Assembly: GCF_004342905.1 (NCBI RefSeq)
Contig: NZ_SMAN01000022.1
Coordinates: 1 to 55,112, forward strand
DNA: 55,112 nt
Origin: Melghiribacillus thermohalophilus
GTDB taxonomy: Bacteria > Bacillota > Bacilli > Bacillales > Alkalibacillaceae
Reading direction: 5' to 3'
Shown here: positions 33,978-42,266 of the stretch, one piece after another
Position numbering within the stretch: the first letter of the stretch is position 1
How the letters are laid out: each line of letters starts with the position of its first letter
The notes under the pieces: model-generated
Databases searched by the model: none
Told to the model about the DNA's origin: nothing
What the model saw: only the letters and a program-made list of their open reading frames with translations
Position numbers and translations under genes: made by a program

Positions 33978-35036
33978 TTATCGGGAATATGTTTCCCGTA
34001 TGTTCAGGGCCTCCTCCATTAAACCTTCACCGATGATGGGCTTGAATTTCGCATAAATGGGCTCGAGCTGCTTTTCCCATTCTTCCCGCTGCTCTGGCGT
34101 CAGGAAATGAACTTCCGTTTGACCGGTCCGTTTTAACGCCCGGGTATGCCTATCATTGATTTCGATCGCATGTCTTCTGTTCCAGTCCGTTGCTTCAGCC
34201 AGTGCTTCCCTGATTTTCATTTGCAGATCTTCGGGAAGTGCTTCCCAAAAATCCCGGTTGATGAGCACAACGTATCCAAGATATCCGTGTTGGCTGAATG
34301 TGACATAAGGCTGATGTTTGTAAAATTTTTTTGTGTAAATATTTGAAATGGTATTTTCCTGCCCATCCACAAATTGAACTTCCAGGTTGCGGTAAATTTT
34401 ATTGAACGGAATGACGCTGGTGCTCGCACCCATCATTTGAAATTGTTCTTTAATCACCTCACTGGGCATGGTACGGAAATGGGTCCGTTCAAAATCTTCA
34501 GGATTGAGAATAGGATGCTTCCTGTACGTGATCTGCTTAAAGCCGTTATACCAGAAGGTCAGAGGTTTTGCATTGTCGTGCTTCATGTCGCCCATTAACT
34601 GTTGTCCTATTTTCCCTTCATACGCTTCCCGGACAGCCTGATCGTTTGGAAAAATAAATGGCAGATCCAGTACCTGGAAGCGGGGATAATAGGGAGCCAG
34701 TTTGGAAGAAGCTGGTGCAATCATTTCCACACTACCACTCTGAATCGCTTCCCATTCATTATTGTCGTTATATAGCACTCCATTTGGGAAAACGTCCACT
34801 TTTACTTTTCCTTCCGTTTTTTCATAGACGAGCTCGGCAAATTTTCGGACGGTGGCTCCTTTTGGGGATGTTTCAGCGACCACATGGCTAAAGCGAATGA
34901 CGATTTGCTCATCCAGCATTTCCTGTTCATCGTCATATGTATGGTTGCCTGTGGAATCGCTTACATCAAAGCCGATAAAAATCGCAGAAAAAATACCTGC
35001 TAAAATGATCAAAGTGATCACAAAAAAAGTGCGCAC
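33978..35036 (-). CDS. dctB: DctP-family binding protein, DctB-like co-sensor
   Basis: The protein (352 residues from the GTG at 35036) has an N-terminal hydrophobic anchor and a TRAP DctP-type fold: IRFSHVVAETSPKGATVRKF, FPNGVLYNDNNEW, FWYNGFKQITYRKHPI and the QFVDGQENTISNIYTKKF substrate loop. Its position, divergent from a DctS/DctR pair with no TRAP permease attached, matches B. subtilis DctB, an extracellular binding protein that works with DctS as a dicarboxylate co-sensor. AGGGTGGGG precedes the GTG by six bases. Confidence 0.8.
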   Translation of the reverse strand: MRTFFVITLIILAGIFSAIFIGFDVSDSTGNHTYDDEQEMLDEQIVIRFSHVVAETSPKGATVRKFAELVYEKTEGKVKVDVFPNGVLYNDNNEWEAIQSGSVEMIAPASSKLAPYYPRFQVLDLPFIFPNDQAVREAYEGKIGQQLMGDMKHDNAKPLTFWYNGFKQITYRKHPILNPEDFERTHFRTMPSEVIKEQFQMMGASTSVIPFNKIYRNLEVQFVDGQENTISNIYTKKFYKHQPYVTFSQHGYLGYVVLINRDFWEALPEDLQMKIREALAEATDWNRRHAIEINDRHTRALKRTGQTEVHFLTPEQREEWEKQLEPIYAKFKPIIGEGLMEEALNIRETYSR

Positions 35037-35060
35037 CTGGATCCCCACCCTAAACAAATG

Positions 35061-35091
35061 TTTACATCAGTTTATCATAACTTGTTATAAT
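35061..35091 (+). promoter_or_regulatory. Candidate promoter of dctS-dctR
   Basis: TTTACA and a consensus TATAAT lie 19 bases apart (18 if TTACAT is used) in the 84-base gap between dctB and dctS. Confidence 0.45.
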
Positions 35092-35120
35092 ATTGTAAAA
35101 ATTGCGAAAGGTCGGTAGCG

Positions 35121-36740
35121 ATGTCCCTGAAGCGAATGCCCATCAAACTAAAAATTATGATCTTGTCTTTTGGTGTTGTCCTGTTTTGCCTGATGATCGG
35201 GGGAATTATTTTAATCGGTAACATCTACCAGGACAGGGAAAGGGAACTTGGTGAACGAGGGTTGATGATTGGCCGGATGGTAGCCAATCTTCCGGAAGTC
35301 AAAGATTATATCACCGAGACGGAAGGCTGGAGAAAATTAAACCCAATGATTGACCAGATCAGAACCATCAACCGGGCGGACTACATTGTCGTTTTAAACA
35401 TGAACCGGATCCGCTATTCCCATCCCATTGAGGAAAAGCTGGGGACGATTTCCTCGGGAAAAGATGAAGGGGCGGCATTCGCGGAACACAGCTATGTATC
35501 AAAAGCAAAGGGCGAACTGGGGGTGTCCGTCCGTTCCTTTGTTCCGATTATGAATGATCAGCATGAACAGATCGGAGTTGTCGTTGTCGGTAATGTGATG
35601 CCAACTCTCAAGGAAATTTTAAGCAACATTCAAACTGAAATTTTGTTAACCTTATTGCTGACAGGGCTGTTTGGGGTCATCGGGTCCTGGCTTCTGGCCC
35701 GACATTTGAAAGACCAGACCTTTCAGCTTGAGCCCCATGAAATTGCCCGGATTTTGCAGGAGAGGACAGCGATTTTCCAGGCGATGAATGAGGGAGTTAT
35801 TGCCGTTGACCGACACGGGGTTATTGTGGTCTTTAACGATAAAGCGAAAAAGATATTCGGAATCCATGATGACGTGATCGGAAAGCGACCAGAAGATTTA
35901 GCAGGCTACAGCAGTTTGCGTCAGTTTTTGCTGGATCAGTCCGATCTGGAAAATGAAATCGTTTTTGTCGGCGACAAACACATCTTAACAAACCGGGTAC
36001 CTGTTCAGGTCGAGGGAGAAAAGGTCGGAATATTAACCATCTTTTTGGATCAGACGGATGTCACGAAAATGGCAGAGGAATTATCCGGGGTAAAAGCCTT
36101 TGTGGATGCCCTTAGGGTTCAGAATCATGAACATATGAACAAGCTTCACACCATTGCCGGCCTCATTCAGCTTGATCAGAAAGAAAGGGCCCTTGATTAT
36201 GTATTTGAAGTAACAGAAGGGCAGAAAAAACTATCCAGGTTTTTGACGAAGAATATTCAAGATTATAGTGTTGCCGGTCTGCTGATCAGCAAGGTGCAGC
36301 GGGGGAACGAACTGGGGATAGAGGTGCAGATTGATGAAAACACGAGCCTGAAAAACTACCCGGCACACATGGATGGCAATGATTTTGTGATCATTCTCGG
36401 AAATTTGATCGAAAATTCCTTTGATGCATTACGCGGGGACAAAAAACAGGAAAAACTCGTCTATGTTTCCATAGTGGAGAAAAAGGACTCGATCCAGATC
36501 AGTGTGGAGGATAATGGCCGGGGCATGAACAGCGAAATAATTGAACATATATTTGAAAAAGGATATACAACAAAGAAGAACGAGGGATCCGGAATAGGAC
36601 TGTATTTAGTTCAAAAAATGGCAGAAAAGGCAAAGGGGAAAATTGAAGTTATCTCTCACCCGGGAGAAGGGACAAGCTTTTATCTGCAGTTTCCGCTGGA
36701 AATGGAGGAGAACATGAATGAACAAAGACAGGCCAATTGA
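35121..36740 (+). CDS. dctS: Sensor histidine kinase DctS-like
   Basis: The 539-residue kinase has TM1 (about 12-33), an extracellular Cache/PAS sensor (35-165) with the ligand signature IRYSHPIEEKLG, TM2 (about 173-193), a cytoplasmic PAS (about 212-315), phospho-acceptor QNHEHMNKL with His336, and an ATPase domain (GNLIENSFDAL, EDNGRGMN, GSGIGLYLV). Family members sense C4-dicarboxylates or related acids. It overlaps dctR by 23 bases and sits divergent to dctB, forming a three-part sensor set. Confidence 0.9.
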   Translation: MSLKRMPIKLKIMILSFGVVLFCLMIGGIILIGNIYQDRERELGERGLMIGRMVANLPEVKDYITETEGWRKLNPMIDQIRTINRADYIVVLNMNRIRYSHPIEEKLGTISSGKDEGAAFAEHSYVSKAKGELGVSVRSFVPIMNDQHEQIGVVVVGNVMPTLKEILSNIQTEILLTLLLTGLFGVIGSWLLARHLKDQTFQLEPHEIARILQERTAIFQAMNEGVIAVDRHGVIVVFNDKAKKIFGIHDDVIGKRPEDLAGYSSLRQFLLDQSDLENEIVFVGDKHILTNRVPVQVEGEKVGILTIFLDQTDVTKMAEELSGVKAFVDALRVQNHEHMNKLHTIAGLIQLDQKERALDYVFEVTEGQKKLSRFLTKNIQDYSVAGLLISKVQRGNELGIEVQIDENTSLKNYPAHMDGNDFVIILGNLIENSFDALRGDKKQEKLVYVSIVEKKDSIQISVEDNGRGMNSEIIEHIFEKGYTTKKNEGSGIGLYLVQKMAEKAKGKIEVISHPGEGTSFYLQFPLEMEENMNEQRQAN

Positions 36741-37437
36741 CGTGCTGCTTATTGAAGACGATCCGATGGTTCAGGAAGTCAATCGCCAGTTTATTGAAAA
36801 GGTTGAGGGATTTCAAATTGCCGGTGTTGCAAGTAATGGTGCCGATGGAATGGAAAAGGTCATAGAAATCAAGCCAGACCTTGTACTTCTGGATATTTAC
36901 ATGCCTGAAAAAGACGGAATTGAAACACTACAGAAGTTAAGGCAGCTCGATATGGATATCGATGTCATTGTCATAACAGCTGCCAATGATCGGCTGACCA
37001 TCCGGAAAATGTTTCAGCATGGGGCGATTGATTATATTATTAAACCGTTCAAATTTGAACGGCTTGAGCGGGCTTTGAACCATTACAGAATGTATGCATG
37101 GAGGCTGTCCGGAGAAGGGGAGTTAAGCCAGGAGCAGCTTGATCAATGGATCTCCCGCCGCAATGAATCAGCTGCCATTCGCTCTGTCATAGACTCCGGC
37201 AACGTGGGAAATTTACCCAAAGGACTTAATGAACAGACGTTGAAGCAGATTATGTTATTTCTGTCGGAACAGGAGGAATCGGTTTCGGCTGAGGAGACCG
37301 CGGATGGAATTGGCATAGCAAGGGTAACAGCCAGGAGATATCTGGACTATCTGCAAAAAGTGGGAAAGGTTAAGCTGGATCTGCAATACGGCGGTGTAGG
37401 GCGGCCATTAAACCGGTATATTTTAAAAAGTAAGTGA
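36718..37437 (+). CDS. dctR: Response regulator DctR-like
   Basis: The 239-residue protein has a receiver domain (EDD at 13-15, Asp59 in LVLLDIYMPEKDG, Lys in YIIKPFKFERLE) and a C-terminal winged/helix-turn-helix part with SAEETADGIGIARVTARRYL, as in DctR/CitT. GGAGG precedes the ATG inside the dctS 3' end. It probably activates the TAXI-TRAP operon immediately downstream. Confidence 0.9.
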   Translation: MNKDRPIDVLLIEDDPMVQEVNRQFIEKVEGFQIAGVASNGADGMEKVIEIKPDLVLLDIYMPEKDGIETLQKLRQLDMDIDVIVITAANDRLTIRKMFQHGAIDYIIKPFKFERLERALNHYRMYAWRLSGEGELSQEQLDQWISRRNESAAIRSVIDSGNVGNLPKGLNEQTLKQIMLFLSEQEESVSAEETADGIGIARVTARRYLDYLQKVGKVKLDLQYGGVGRPLNRYILKSK

Positions 37438-37568
37438 CACATTTCGGTTTTGTTGTCCAGCTTCTGGAACAGTTTTTGATCATGTTCAGTACTTCTGCTT
37501 TTCACCCAGCTAAAGATGTTCACCGCCTCTTTCCTATATGAAATCCCTGTCATCCTGTTGCTGAACAG

Positions 37569-37586
37569 AGACCAAAAAGACCAAAA
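37569..37586 (+). promoter_or_regulatory. Tandem 9-bp direct repeat, candidate DctR site
   Basis: AGACCAAAA occurs twice head-to-tail, ending 20 bases before the predicted -35. It parallels the TGAACAAAA pair upstream of tctC; the shared part is GA(A/C)CAAAA. Confidence 0.5.
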
Positions 37587-37606
37587 TGTCCAATATGTTC
37601 TAAATA

Positions 37607-37635
37607 TTCAAAAAGTAGTTTGTAAGCGTTATCAT
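37607..37635 (+). promoter_or_regulatory. TAXI operon promoter with overlapping cre site
   Basis: TGTAAGCGTTATCA (37621-37634) matches the cre consensus at every position. TTCAAA (37607) and TATCAT (37630) lie 17 bases apart, placing the cre over the spacer and -10, as expected for CcpA repression. Confidence 0.7.
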
Positions 37636-37663
37636 AAACAAAAACGAAGGGGGTTTGATATGG

Positions 37664-38668
37664 ATGAAGCGAAAGTTGGCAGTTATGATGGCGCTGGCGT
37701 TGTTCATGATTTTAGGTGCCTGTGGCACAGGGGATACCAGCGGTGATGCTGAAGGAGATAATAGTGAAGGAGGAAGTGGTGAACAGTCACTGGTATTTGG
37801 AACGGGAGGAACATCTGGAACCTATTACCCGATCGGCGGTGCGTTAAAACCCATATTTGAAGAAAGTGATTATGTGTCCAATGTAACCGTAGAATCGACA
37901 GGTGCATCGGTTGCGAATATCCAGAACATTGAGGATGGTTTAAACCAGATGGCCATCGTGATGAGCGATGTAGCGTATGATGCTGTAAATGGAGTAGGGA
38001 AATTTGACGGAAATCAGATCGACATTCAGGCTGTTGGGGGATTATATCAGAATGTGGTACAGGTTGTCGCCCTGAAGGATAGCGGGATCGAGGATATAAC
38101 AGATCTGAAAGGAAAGCGAGTCGGGGTAGGTAAAGTAGGATCAGGTGTGGAAGAAAGTGCCAAGAAAGTTCTGGAAGCCATTGGCATGACTTATGATGAT
38201 CTGGCGAAAGTAACCCATACTGGATATGCGGACAGTGTACAGGAAATGAAGAACGGAAATCTGGATGCAGCTTTCTTTACTTCCGGTGTTCCAAACAGTA
38301 ACATAACAGACATCATGCAGCAGACAGAAGTGGTGTTTGTAGAAATAAAAGGGGAAGTGGCAGATAAACTGCTCGATTCTTATCCCTTCTACAAAACATA
38401 TACCATTCCAGCTAACGATGAAGTGAAATATAACCTGGATCAGCCGGTTGAAACGGTGGGTATCCAGAATATGATCGTTGTATCCCCTGATCTGAGTGAA
38501 GATCTGGTATACGACCTCACAAAACGTCTTTATGATTACCTTGGTTCGGAGGAAATTTCTATTAATGCATTGACAGAATTTGACCGTGATCAGATGGGGA
38601 ATGGACTTGTAGCCCCACTCCATCCAGGTGCTGAAAAATTCTATGAAGAAAACGGATTGCTAGATTAG
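37664..38668 (+). CDS. TAXI-family TRAP substrate-binding lipoprotein
   Basis: The 334-residue lipoprotein (lipobox LGAC, Cys20) shows the TAXI signature region FGTGGTSGTYYPIGGAL, then VESTGASVANIQNIEDG, LKGKRVGVGKVGSGVE and a GVPNSNITDI loop. It delivers a carboxylate-like substrate to the fused TRAP permease. I use ATG 37664, ten bases after AAGGGGG; the TTG at 37655 is too close. It is first in the operon and is followed by a terminator-like hairpin that should leave it more abundant than the permease. Confidence 0.92.
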   Translation: MKRKLAVMMALALFMILGACGTGDTSGDAEGDNSEGGSGEQSLVFGTGGTSGTYYPIGGALKPIFEESDYVSNVTVESTGASVANIQNIEDGLNQMAIVMSDVAYDAVNGVGKFDGNQIDIQAVGGLYQNVVQVVALKDSGIEDITDLKGKRVGVGKVGSGVEESAKKVLEAIGMTYDDLAKVTHTGYADSVQEMKNGNLDAAFFTSGVPNSNITDIMQQTEVVFVEIKGEVADKLLDSYPFYKTYTIPANDEVKYNLDQPVETVGIQNMIVVSPDLSEDLVYDLTKRLYDYLGSEEISINALTEFDRDQMGNGLVAPLHPGAEKFYEENGLLD

Positions 38669-38682
38669 GAGGATGGATAAAA

Positions 38683-38709
38683 AAGGGCATCTCGACGGAT
38701 GCCCTTTTT
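38683..38709 (+). terminator. Intra-operon terminator/attenuator after TAXI gene
   Basis: GGGCATC / GATGCCC stem with a six-base loop and five T residues, seven bases before the next start codon. Partial read-through would set the ratio of binding protein to permease. Confidence 0.8.
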
Positions 38710-38715
38710 AAACAT

Positions 38716-39201
38716 ATGAAACATTTAAAGGTTATGGTTCTCGTTTTAACAATTGCAGCCGTTTTACTGTGGACCGTGAATATCGATGTGCTTGCTGTTC
38801 GTCTCGGTGAAGACATGATTTATGCCATCCGGATGAATGAGGAGAAGTCCTTTTCGATAAGATGGACCCATTCCGTTGAAAAAGAGGAATGGGAAGAGTT
38901 TTTTCAATTTGAAGGAGAAAATATTAATCTGGATTCTACCCGATTCAAAACGTTTGGAGCGGGTGTCCCAAACAATGCCGGAACGAATTCCTTTATACGT
39001 GACGGATGGGTGTACATGGTCAACATTAACCGTTATGTAGGAGATGAACTGACAGTAAGAAGCGGAAAGACCACAGGGCACCGTCTGATCTATCAGCGAC
39101 AAATGTTTCCCTTACCCTACCAGCAAAATTCCTATGTTATTTGCAGAGAACGTATCCCGTTTGCCTCCTATCTTTTTCACACGATTTCCAAGAACATGTG
39201 A
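38716..39201 (+). CDS. DUF1850 protein of TAXI-TRAP operon
   Basis: The 161-residue protein has one N-terminal membrane helix and a DUF1850 domain (FSIRWTHSVEKEEWEEFFQF; the W-x-HSVE motif is typical). DUF1850 genes regularly sit between TAXI binding proteins and fused permeases; the role is unknown, possibly assembly. The ATG lacks a clear ribosome binding site and follows the hairpin directly, so its translation may depend on that structure. Confidence 0.82.
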   Translation: MKHLKVMVLVLTIAAVLLWTVNIDVLAVRLGEDMIYAIRMNEEKSFSIRWTHSVEKEEWEEFFQFEGENINLDSTRFKTFGAGVPNNAGTNSFIRDGWVYMVNINRYVGDELTVRSGKTTGHRLIYQRQMFPLPYQQNSYVICRERIPFASYLFHTISKNM

Positions 39202-39210
39202 GGTGAGATA

Positions 39211-41367
39211 ATGGAAGAAAAAGCACAGGTGAAAATTGAGGAACTGGATCGGGAAAGTCATACACGAACACATTTTCCAAAATGGCTGAAACGGTTTATA
39301 ACCGTTCTGGCAGCAGGTTTAGCTTTATTTCATCTCTATACGTCCTATGCTGGTTCCCTGGTGGACATTCAGCAGCGCAGTGTTCACCTTTACGCTTTGC
39401 TGGCACTCGGTTTTTTATTATACCCTTTATGGAAAAAAGGAAAGAAAGATAGGATTCCGGTATTTGACTATGTGACCTCAGGATTGTCTCTTTTTGTGGG
39501 CATCTATATGCTGGCCACATCCAGTAGAATTATTGAAACAGGCGGACAGATTAACCATATGGATTTTGTTGTAGGCATTCTGGTGATAATTCTGCTGTTG
39601 GATATTACCCGGCGGGTGACAGGCTGGGGACTCACCTTGCTTGGTCTCGGGTTTCTCATTTACGGTCTTTATGTCAAACTTTCCGTTTACCCGATGTTAA
39701 ATACCAATATTGTCCTGAATGTTTCCAAACAGGTCATCTCTCATCTGGTATTTATTACTGAAGGTGTTCTGGGAACCGCCGTCGGAGTGTCTGCCAGTTA
39801 TATCATACTGTTTATTTTGTTTGGAGCGTTTTTAACGAAATCCGGCATGGGGCAACTGTTTAATGACCTGGCCCTCGCAATTGCCGGGCATACGAAAGGC
39901 GGGCCAGCCAAAGTTGCGGTCATCTCCAGCGGTTTCCTGGGGTCGATCAATGGATCGGCCATTGCCAATGTGGTCACCACAGGGGCATTTACGATACCGC
40001 TGATGAAAAAGACCGGCTATCACAAAAACTTTGCAGGGGCGGTAGAATCCGCGGCCAGTGTCGGGGGACAAATTCTTCCTCCAATTATGGGAGCAGCCGC
40101 CTTTATTATGGCAGAAAATCTTGGTATCCCCTATACGAAGGTCATTTTGGCCGGCATTATCCCTGCTCTGTTATTTTACTTCGGCATATTGCTTCAGGTC
40201 CATTTAAGGGCATCAAGGAAGGGACTTCAGGGAATGGATCGGAAGGATTTGCCTGCAGTGAAAGAGGTCTTGCTGGAACGAGGGCACTTGATTGTGCCAA
40301 TGATCTTTCTCTTGTATCTTTTATTTACCGGAAAAACACCTTTCTTTGCAGCTTTTTGGTCTATTGTCGCCTCGATCATTATAGCCAGTACGAGACAGAT
40401 GCTGGTGGTTATGACAGTTGTATCCCTGTTTTTGATTTTTCAGCCCCAGATCATGTCCGCCCTGGGAAGTTCCAGTGCTGTTCATGTGCGAAGTGACTGG
40501 TGGGAATTGCTGTTGATCGTTCTCATACCTCTGGTGATTAACCTAATCCGGAAAAAGGCAAACTTGCAGTCAGAGGAAATCGGATTGAACGATTTTGTTG
40601 ACGCGCTGGAGAGCGGGGCAAAAACAACCGTTCCTGTGGCAATTGCCTGCGGTGCGGTTGGGATTATCGTGGGGGTAGCCACGCTCACCGGAGTGGCACT
40701 GGAAATAGCTAACAGTATTGTTGGACTGGGTGCAATTATAGACAGTGCCCTGATTCAGCTGCTGATCACCCTGGTGCTCACCATGGTCACATCCATCATT
40801 CTTGGAATGGGGCTTCCAAGTATTCCGACATATATTATCACAAGTACGATGACAGCACCGATATTGCTGCAACTGCCGTTATTTAGGGAATTGGCGGGTT
40901 CTTCGGAGACGGCCGTATTTGTTGCGCATATGTTTGTGTTCTATTTCGGAATTTTCGCCAATATTACTCCGCCGGTAGCCCTCGCTGCCTTTGCAGGTGC
41001 AGGGATCAGCGGCGGGGATCCGACCAAAACCGGCTTTCAGGCATTGAAGCTGGCACTGGCGGGTTTCATCGTCCCGTTTATGTTTGTATTTTCCCATGAA
41101 ATGCTAATGGTCGATGCAACGGCAGGCAATGTTCTGCTGATTCTCGTTACATCCCTGCTCGGCGTATTTTTGTTGTCGGTCACGGCGGAAGGGTATTTTC
41201 AGTCTGAGTTGTCCGCAGGACTGCGGATGATTACCGGAATCGGAGCGCTGCTATTAATTTATCCAGGGTGGGTGACAGATATGATTGGTTTACTGATCTT
41301 AGGCTTGCTGCTCATCCTATCGTTTAAACAGAACAGGATGGATTCCGATACATCTGTCAGTCAATAA
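39211..41367 (+). CDS. TRAP transporter fused permease (4TM+12TM)
   Basis: The 718-residue protein joins the small DctQ-like part (about 20-190) and the large DctM-like part in one chain, as in TAXI systems. Signatures include GSINGSAIANVVTTGAFTIP, AASVGGQILPPIMGAAAFIM and LGMGLPSIPTYIITSTMTAP. It couples an ion gradient to uptake of substrate from the TAXI lipoprotein. GAGGTGAGATA precedes the ATG; nine bases separate it from the DUF1850 gene. Confidence 0.95.
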   Translation: MEEKAQVKIEELDRESHTRTHFPKWLKRFITVLAAGLALFHLYTSYAGSLVDIQQRSVHLYALLALGFLLYPLWKKGKKDRIPVFDYVTSGLSLFVGIYMLATSSRIIETGGQINHMDFVVGILVIILLLDITRRVTGWGLTLLGLGFLIYGLYVKLSVYPMLNTNIVLNVSKQVISHLVFITEGVLGTAVGVSASYIILFILFGAFLTKSGMGQLFNDLALAIAGHTKGGPAKVAVISSGFLGSINGSAIANVVTTGAFTIPLMKKTGYHKNFAGAVESAASVGGQILPPIMGAAAFIMAENLGIPYTKVILAGIIPALLFYFGILLQVHLRASRKGLQGMDRKDLPAVKEVLLERGHLIVPMIFLLYLLFTGKTPFFAAFWSIVASIIIASTRQMLVVMTVVSLFLIFQPQIMSALGSSSAVHVRSDWWELLLIVLIPLVINLIRKKANLQSEEIGLNDFVDALESGAKTTVPVAIACGAVGIIVGVATLTGVALEIANSIVGLGAIIDSALIQLLITLVLTMVTSIILGMGLPSIPTYIITSTMTAPILLQLPLFRELAGSSETAVFVAHMFVFYFGIFANITPPVALAAFAGAGISGGDPTKTGFQALKLALAGFIVPFMFVFSHEMLMVDATAGNVLLILVTSLLGVFLLSVTAEGYFQSELSAGLRMITGIGALLLIYPGWVTDMIGLLILGLLLILSFKQNRMDSDTSVSQ

Positions 41368-41388
41368 AGCGAAGAAGGAGGGGTTCAG

Positions 41389-42261
41389 GTGAAACTTGCC
41401 ACGATCCGATTTTCTGGAGAGGAACTGGCTGCTGTTGTTACAGAGGAGGGTTTACTCACGATCCGGAGCATCAATCAAAGGATGGATCATCAGTGGCCCG
41501 AAGATCTTTTTTCGTTATTGAAATCTGGAAAGCTGGATGAGCTCAATCAGTGGGTAAGGACGAATCACAGCCAGTTTGAGAAAGATTTGATCCTGTTTGG
41601 GCATGCGGATTACGCTCCCCTTTACCGGCATCCTTCAAAAATTTGGGGAATCGGACTTAATTATAAGGAACATGCATCGGACCTGGATGAAATGGTTCCC
41701 CATACAGAGCCTGCCAGTTTTATGAAGCCGGATACGACAATTATTGGCTGCCATGATCCAATTGAAATCCCCCTGCAGTCCAGCAGAACGACAGCAGAAG
41801 CGGAATTGGGCGTCATCATCGGGAAAACATGCAAAAATGTTTCCGTAGAGGAAGCCCCCCATGTCATTGCCGGTTACACAACAATCATTGATATGACCGC
41901 AGAGGACATTTTGCAGCAAAATCCAAGATATTTAACCCGTTCCAAAAGCTTCGATACCTTTTTCAGCTTCGGTCCCCATCTCTGGACCACGGATGAGCTG
42001 GATGATTTATTTGAAGTAGAAGTAGCAACAATCATCAATGGCAGCGTTCATCGTAAAAACAAAGTGAAACATATGATGTTCGATCCATATTTCCTGGTAT
42101 CCTTCCATTCCAGGGTGATGACGCTGCTGCCCGGAGACATTATTTCTACCGGAACACCAGGTGCGGCTGTGATCAAGGACGGGGATCTGGTGGAATGTCA
42201 TATTCAGGGGTTTGAGCCGCTGAAAAATCCTGTTGTAGATTTAAAGAAAAAGAAAGGGTGA
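41389..42261 (+). CDS. Fumarylacetoacetate hydrolase-fold enzyme
   Basis: The 290-residue protein has the C-terminal FAH fold: IWGIGLNYKEHASD, PASFMKPDTTIIG, the metal-binding TAEAELGVIIGK and MTAEDILQQN, then SFDTFFSFGP and the LLPGDIISTGTPGAA strand. Relatives cleave acylpyruvates or process 2-oxo-3-deoxy acids and oxaloacetate. GAAGGAGGGGTT precedes the GTG. It follows the permease by 21 bases, so it likely acts on the imported compound or its first product. Confidence 0.88.
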   Translation: MKLATIRFSGEELAAVVTEEGLLTIRSINQRMDHQWPEDLFSLLKSGKLDELNQWVRTNHSQFEKDLILFGHADYAPLYRHPSKIWGIGLNYKEHASDLDEMVPHTEPASFMKPDTTIIGCHDPIEIPLQSSRTTAEAELGVIIGKTCKNVSVEEAPHVIAGYTTIIDMTAEDILQQNPRYLTRSKSFDTFFSFGPHLWTTDELDDLFEVEVATIINGSVHRKNKVKHMMFDPYFLVSFHSRVMTLLPGDIISTGTPGAAVIKDGDLVECHIQGFEPLKNPVVDLKKKKG

Positions 42262-42266
42262 GGTAT

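Noticed and set aside
33978-35036. Ordinary TRAP binding protein of the downstream transporter
   Set aside because: It is divergently transcribed, of DctP rather than TAXI type, and has no DctQM genes attached; a DctB-like co-sensor fits better.
37447-37480. Terminator after dctR
   Set aside because: The only stem, TCCAG/CTGGA, is five base pairs and the T run is offset, so I could not support it.
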